From Ryuthela nishihirai (Eukaryota; Arthropoda; Arachnida; Araneae; Heptathelidae), in assembly GCA_038380435.1 (NCBI GenBank), contig JAWZYU010000757.1, positions 1-64,000 of the forward strand: a DNA stretch of 64,000 nt, in the 5' to 3' direction. Below are positions 60,341 through 64,000 of the stretch, piece by piece. Both the position numbers and the translations under genes were made by a program. How positions within the stretch are numbered: the stretch's first letter is position 1; every line of letters starts with the position of its first letter. The notes beneath the pieces were generated by a model that had not been told where the DNA came from, did not search any database, and was given only the letters and a program-made list of their open reading frames with translations.

Positions 60341-62624
60341 GTGAATTTACCTTCTATCTCTCAGATGAGTTGTATAGAGGGTGAATTTACCTTCTATCTC
60401 TCAGATGAGTTGTATAGAGGGTGAATTTACCTTCTATCTCTCAGATGAGTTGTTTAGAGGGTGAATTTACCTTCTATCTCTCCGATGAGTTGTATAGAGG
60501 GTGAATTTACCTTCTATCTCTCAGATGAGTTGTATAGAGGATGAATTTACCTTCTATCTCTCCGATGATTTGTATATAGGGTGAATTTCCCTTCTATCTC
60601 TCAGATGAGTTGTATAGAGGGTGAATATCCCTTCTATCTCTCAGATGAGTTGTATAGAGGGTGAATTTCCCTTCTATCTCTCAGATGAGTTGTATAAAGG
60701 GTGAATTTACCTTCTATCTCTCAGATGAGTTGTATAGAGGGTGAATTTACCTTCAGTCTCTCAGATGAGTTGTATAGAGGGTGAATTTACCTTCTATCTC
60801 TTCGATGAATTGTATAGAGGGTGAATTTCCCTTCTATGTCTCAGATGAGTTGTATAGAGGGTGAATTTACCTTCTATCTCTCAGATGAGTTGTATAGAGG
60901 GTGAATATACCTTCTATCTCTCCGATGAATTGTATAGAGGGTGAATTTCCCTTCTATCTCTCAGATGAGTTGAATAGAGGGTGAATTTACCTTCTATCTC
61001 TCAGATGAGTTGAATAGAGATTGAATTTACCTTCTATCTCTCAGATGAGTTGTATAGAGGGTGAATTTACCTTCCATCTCTCAGCTGAGTTGTATAGAGG
61101 GGGAATTTACCTTCTATCTCTCAGATAAGTTGAATAGAGGGGGAATTTACCTTCTATCTCTCACATGAGTTGTATAGAGGGTGAATTTACCTTCTATCTC
61201 TCAGATGAGTTGTATAGAGGGTGAATTTACCTTCTATCTCCCAGATGAGTTGTATAGAGGGTGAATTTACCTTCTATCTCTCAGATGAGTTGTATAGAGG
61301 GTGAATTTATATTCTATCTCTCAGATGAGTTGTATAGAGGGTGAATTTTCCTTCTATCTCTCAGATGAGTTGTATAGAGGGTGAATTTCCCTTCTATCTC
61401 TCAGATGAGTTGTATATAGGGTGAATTTACCTTCTATCTCTCAGATGAGTTGTATAGAGGGTGAATTTACCTTCTATCTCTAAGATGAGTTGTATAGAGG
61501 GTGAATTTACCTTCTATCTCTCAGATGAGTTGAATAGAGGTTGAATTTACCTTCTATCTCTCAGATGAGTTCTATAGAGGGTGAATTTACCTTCTATCTC
61601 TCAGATGAGTTGAATAGAGGGTGAATTTACATTCTATCTCTCAGTTGAGTTGAATAGAGGTTGAATTTACCTTCTATCTCTCAGATGAGTTGTATAGAGG
61701 GTGATTTTACCTTCTATCTCTCAGATGAGTTGTATAGAGGGTGAATTTACCTTCTATCTCTCAGATGAGTTATATAGAGGGTGAATTTACCTTCTATCTC
61801 TCAGATGAGTTGTATAGAGGGTGAATTTACCTTCTATCTCTCAGATAAGTTGAATAGAGGGTGAATTTACCTTCTATCTCTCAGATCAGTTGTATAGAGG
61901 GTGAATTTACCTTCTATCTCTCAGATGAGTTGTATAGAGGGTGAATTTACCTTCTATCTCTCAGATGAGTTGTATAGAGGGTGAATTTACCTTCTATCTC
62001 TCAGATGAGTTGTATAGAGGATGATTTACCTTCTATCTCTCAGATGAGTTGTATAGAGGGTGAATTTACCTTCTATCTCCCAGATGAGTTGTATAGAGGG
62101 TGAATTTAGCTTCTATCTATCAGATGAGTTGTATAGAGGGTGAATTTACCTTCTATCTCTCAGATGAGTTGTATAGAGGGTGAATTTCCCTTCTATCTCT
62201 CAGATGAGTTGTATAGAGGGTGAATTTACCTTCTATCTCTCAGATGAGTTGTATAGAGGATGAATTTACCTTCTATCTCTCAGATGAGTTGTATAGAGGA
62301 TGAATTTACCTTCTATCTCTCCGATGATTTGTATATAGGGTGAATTTCCCTTCTATCTCTCAGATGAGTTGTATAGAGGGTGAATTTACCTTCTATCTCT
62401 CCGATGAGTTGTATAAAGGATGAATTTACCTTCTATCTCTCCGATGAGTTGTACAGAGGGTGAATTTCCCTTCTATCTCTCAGATGAGTTGTATAGAGGG
62501 TGAATTTTCCTTCTATCTCTCAGATGAGTTGTATAGAGGGTGAATTGCCCTTCTATCTCTCAGATGAGTTGTATAGAGGGTGAATTTACCTTCTATCTCT
62601 CAGATGAGTTGTATAGAGGGTGAA
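60341..62624 (+). repeat. Family B monomers before the right-hand B3 block
   Basis: Regular units. Some are rich in singletons (GTTTAGAGG 60,452, TTCAGTCTC 60,753, TATGTCTC 60,835, CAGCTGAG 61,082, TTTATATTC 61,307, GTGATTTTACC 61,702), suggesting less recent homogenisation than the flanking blocks. A 39-bp GGATGATTTA unit plus CTCCCAGATG plus TTTAGCTTCTATCTATC lies at about 62,019-62,120. No gene. Confidence 0.6.
62015..62125 (+). repeat. Family B marker triplet with a 39-bp monomer (example)
   Basis: Three consecutive variant sites: a 39-bp unit with GGATGATTTA (one T lost), then CTCCCAGATG, then TTTAGC followed by TTCTATCTATC. The triplet recurs as a set at about 32,743-32,845, 55,864-55,970, 56,903-57,005 and 63,378-63,480, and with GGGTGATTTA at about 35,541-35,645, 38,419-38,525 and 44,386-44,485. 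It is the clearest family B signature and is absent from domains A1, A2 and A3. Confidence 0.85.
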
Positions 62625-64000
62625 TTTCCCTTCTATATCTCAGATGAGTTGTATAGAGGGTGAATTTACCTTCTATCTCTCAGATGAGTTGTATAGAGGA
62701 TGAATTTACCTTCTATCTCTCAGATGAGTTGTATAGAGGGTGAATTTATCTTCTATCTCTCCGATAAGTTGTATAGAGGGTGAATTTCCCTTCTATCTCT
62801 CAGATGAGTTGTATAGAGGGTGAATTTACCTTCTATCTCTCAGATGAGTTGTATAGAGGGTGAATTTACCTTCTATCTCTCAGATGAGTTGTATAGAGGG
62901 TGAATTTACCTTCTATCTCTCATATAAGTTGAATAGAGGGTGAATTTACCTTCTATCTCTCAGATGAGTTGTATAGAGGGTGAATTTACCTTCTATCTCT
63001 CAGATGAGTTGTATAGAGGGTGAATTTACCTTCTATCTCTCAGATGAGTTGTATAGAGGGTGAATTTACCTTCTATCTCTCAGATGAGTTGTATAGAGGG
63101 TGAATTTACCTTCTATCTCTCAGATGAGTTGTATAGAGGGTGAATTTACCTTCTATCTCTCAGATGAGTTGTATAGAGGGTGAATTTACCTTCTATCTCT
63201 CATATAAGTTGAATAGAGGGTGAATTTACCTTCTATCTCTCAGATGAGTTGTATAGAGGGTGAATTTACCTTCTATCTCTCAGATGAGTTGTATAGAGGG
63301 TGAATTTACCTTCTATCTCTCAGATGAGTTGTATAGAGGGTGAATTTACCTTCTATCTCTCAGATGAGTTGTATAGAGGATGATTTACCTTCTATCTCTC
63401 AGATGAGTTGTATAGAGGGTGAATTTATCTTCTATCTCCCAGATGAGTTGTATAGAGGGTGAATTTAGCTTCTATCTATCAGATGAGTTGTATAGAGGGT
63501 GAATTTACCTTCTATCTCTCAGATGAGTTGTATAGAGGGTGAATTTCCCTTCTATCTCTCAGATGAGTTGTATAGAGGGTGAATTTACCTTCTATGTCTC
63601 AGATAAGTTCAATAGAGGGTGAATTTACCTTCTATCTCTCAGATGAGTTGTATAGAGGGTGAATTTACCTTCTATCTCTCAGATGAGTTGTATAGAGGGT
63701 GAATTTACCTTCTATCTCTCAGATGAATTGTATAGAGGGTGAATTTACCTTCTATCTCTCAGATGAGTTGTATAGAGGATAAATTTACCTTCTATCTCTC
63801 CGATGAGTTGTATAGAGGGTGAACTTTCCTTCTATCTCTCAGATGAGTTGTATAGAGGGTGAATTTCGCTTCTATCTCTCAGATGAGTTGTATAGAGGGT
63901 GAATTTACCTTCTATCTCTCAGATGAGTTGTATAGAGGGTGAATTTACCTTCTATCTCCCAGATGAGTTGTATAGAGGGTGAATTTAGCTTCTATCTATC
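62625..64000 (+). repeat. B3 block, right copy with 280-bp internal repeat
   Basis: Partner of 56,430-57,525. CATATAAGTTGAATAG occurs at 62,921 and 63,201, so seven monomers (280 bp) were tandemly added. The left copy has one such unit with CATATAAATTG. The match continues to the last base of the window, so the block extends beyond it. Confidence 0.85.

Larger units (their letters stand above)
1..64000 (+). repeat. 40-bp tandem satellite array, whole window
   Basis: The sequence is a head-to-tail repeat of a 40-bp unit, about 1,600 copies, from the first base to the last, so both array ends lie outside the window. Every monomer is in the same orientation; I saw no inverted segment. Monomers differ from consensus mostly by recurring substitutions: A11C (CAGATG to CCGATG), T21A (GTATA to GAATA), G29A (GAGGGT to GAGGAT), T30C, T35C and A37C (TTTACC to TTTCCC), counting the T of TCTATCTCTC as 1. 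Length variants are rare and mostly one base. Each of the six frames of the consensus carries three stops per 120 bp, so it cannot encode a long protein. Length and homogeneity fit eukaryotic satellite DNA (inference). I do not recognise the family; no CENP-B-box-like or telomeric motif is seen. Confidence 0.98.
54441..64000 (+). repeat. Satellite domain B3, running off the window
   Basis: TTTACC monomers predominate again, TCTTACTCTC is absent, and B markers return: GGATGATTTA 39-bp units (about 54,904, 55,864, 56,903, 62,019, 63,378), CTCCCAGATG, TTTAGCTTCTATCTATC, GATAAGTTGAATAG and GAGGTGTATAGAGGGGG. The array continues past base 64,000. No gene is present. Confidence 0.75.

Noticed and set aside
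1..64000. CRISPR array
   Set aside because: There are regular repeats but no spacers: the whole 40 bp is repeated, and variation is by point substitution. No cas genes are present.
1..64000. Repeat-containing protein gene (40-residue repeats over 120 bp)
   Set aside because: Consensus stops at positions 14-16, 23-25 and 30-32 put three stops per 120 bp in each plus-strand frame. The minus strand has TAA, TGA and TAG with the same effect.
1..64000. Telomeric, CENP-B-box or known alpha-satellite-like motifs
   Set aside because: I saw no tandem TTAGGG-type hexamers and nothing resembling the CENP-B box. The unit length also differs from common centromeric monomers, so centromere identity cannot be claimed.
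1..64000. Transposon or retroelement insertions
   Set aside because: No stretch longer than about 110 bp departs from the monomer, and that one (41,231-41,340) consists of satellite fragments without terminal repeats or target-site duplications.
1..64000. G-quadruplex or Z-DNA potential
   Set aside because: There is only one short G run (GGG) per 40 bp and no alternating purine-pyrimidine stretch of useful length.

Overview
The whole 64-kb window is one uninterrupted tandem satellite array. The unit is 40 bp, so about 1,600 head-to-tail copies are present, all in the same orientation. I see no unique flanking sequence, no protein-coding gene, no tRNA or rRNA, no transposon and no CRISPR spacers. 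An array of this length and homogeneity points to a eukaryotic chromosome, most likely heterochromatin (centromeric, pericentromeric, subtelomeric or sex-linked). I do not recognise the monomer and cannot name the species. The consensus is about 37-40% GC. It has a pyrimidine-rich part (ACCTTCTATCTCTC) and a purine-rich part (AGATGAG...TATAGAGGG).

The monomers differ by a limited set of recurring substitutions, and these show a higher-order structure. Two variant families alternate. Family A is rich in TTTCCC monomers, TCTTACTCTC, TCACTC, GGGCGAATTTCCC and CCAATGAG. Family B is mostly TTTACC, with GATAAGTTGAATAGATGG, GATCAGTTG, 39-bp GGATGATTTA units and TTTAGCTTCTATCTATC. The layout is A from 1 to about 27.4 kb (from 22.4 kb a tandemly duplicated transitional block that already carries some B variants), B 27.4-38.9 kb, A 38.9-41.2 kb, an irregular junction at 41.23-41.34 kb, B 41.3-44.9 kb, A 44.9-54.4 kb and B 54.4-64 kb.

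Inside the domains, blocks of 200 bp to about 3 kb are duplicated locally or at a distance. The clearest is a tandem pair of 2,878 bp at 33.1-38.9 kb, nearly identical by eye, with partial copies at 30.5-32.3 kb and 42.8-44.9 kb. Block offsets are multiples of 40 bp apart from a few single-base indels. That is the signature of in-register unequal exchange or amplification. One copy of an A/B junction has lost exactly 49 monomers (1,960 bp).

The 40-bp register breaks in few places: a truncated monomer at 8.72 kb, a patch of dense mostly insertional single-base indels at 8.89-10.55 kb (probably unpolished sequence), a small cluster at 21.75-21.92 kb, and scrambled sequence at 41.23-41.34 and 45.25-45.30 kb. 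No new biological system with genes is visible. What merits attention is the satellite itself, its two-family mosaic, the hairpin-forming monomer and the breakpoints. All block comparisons were made by eye, so edges are approximate to about one monomer unless stated.
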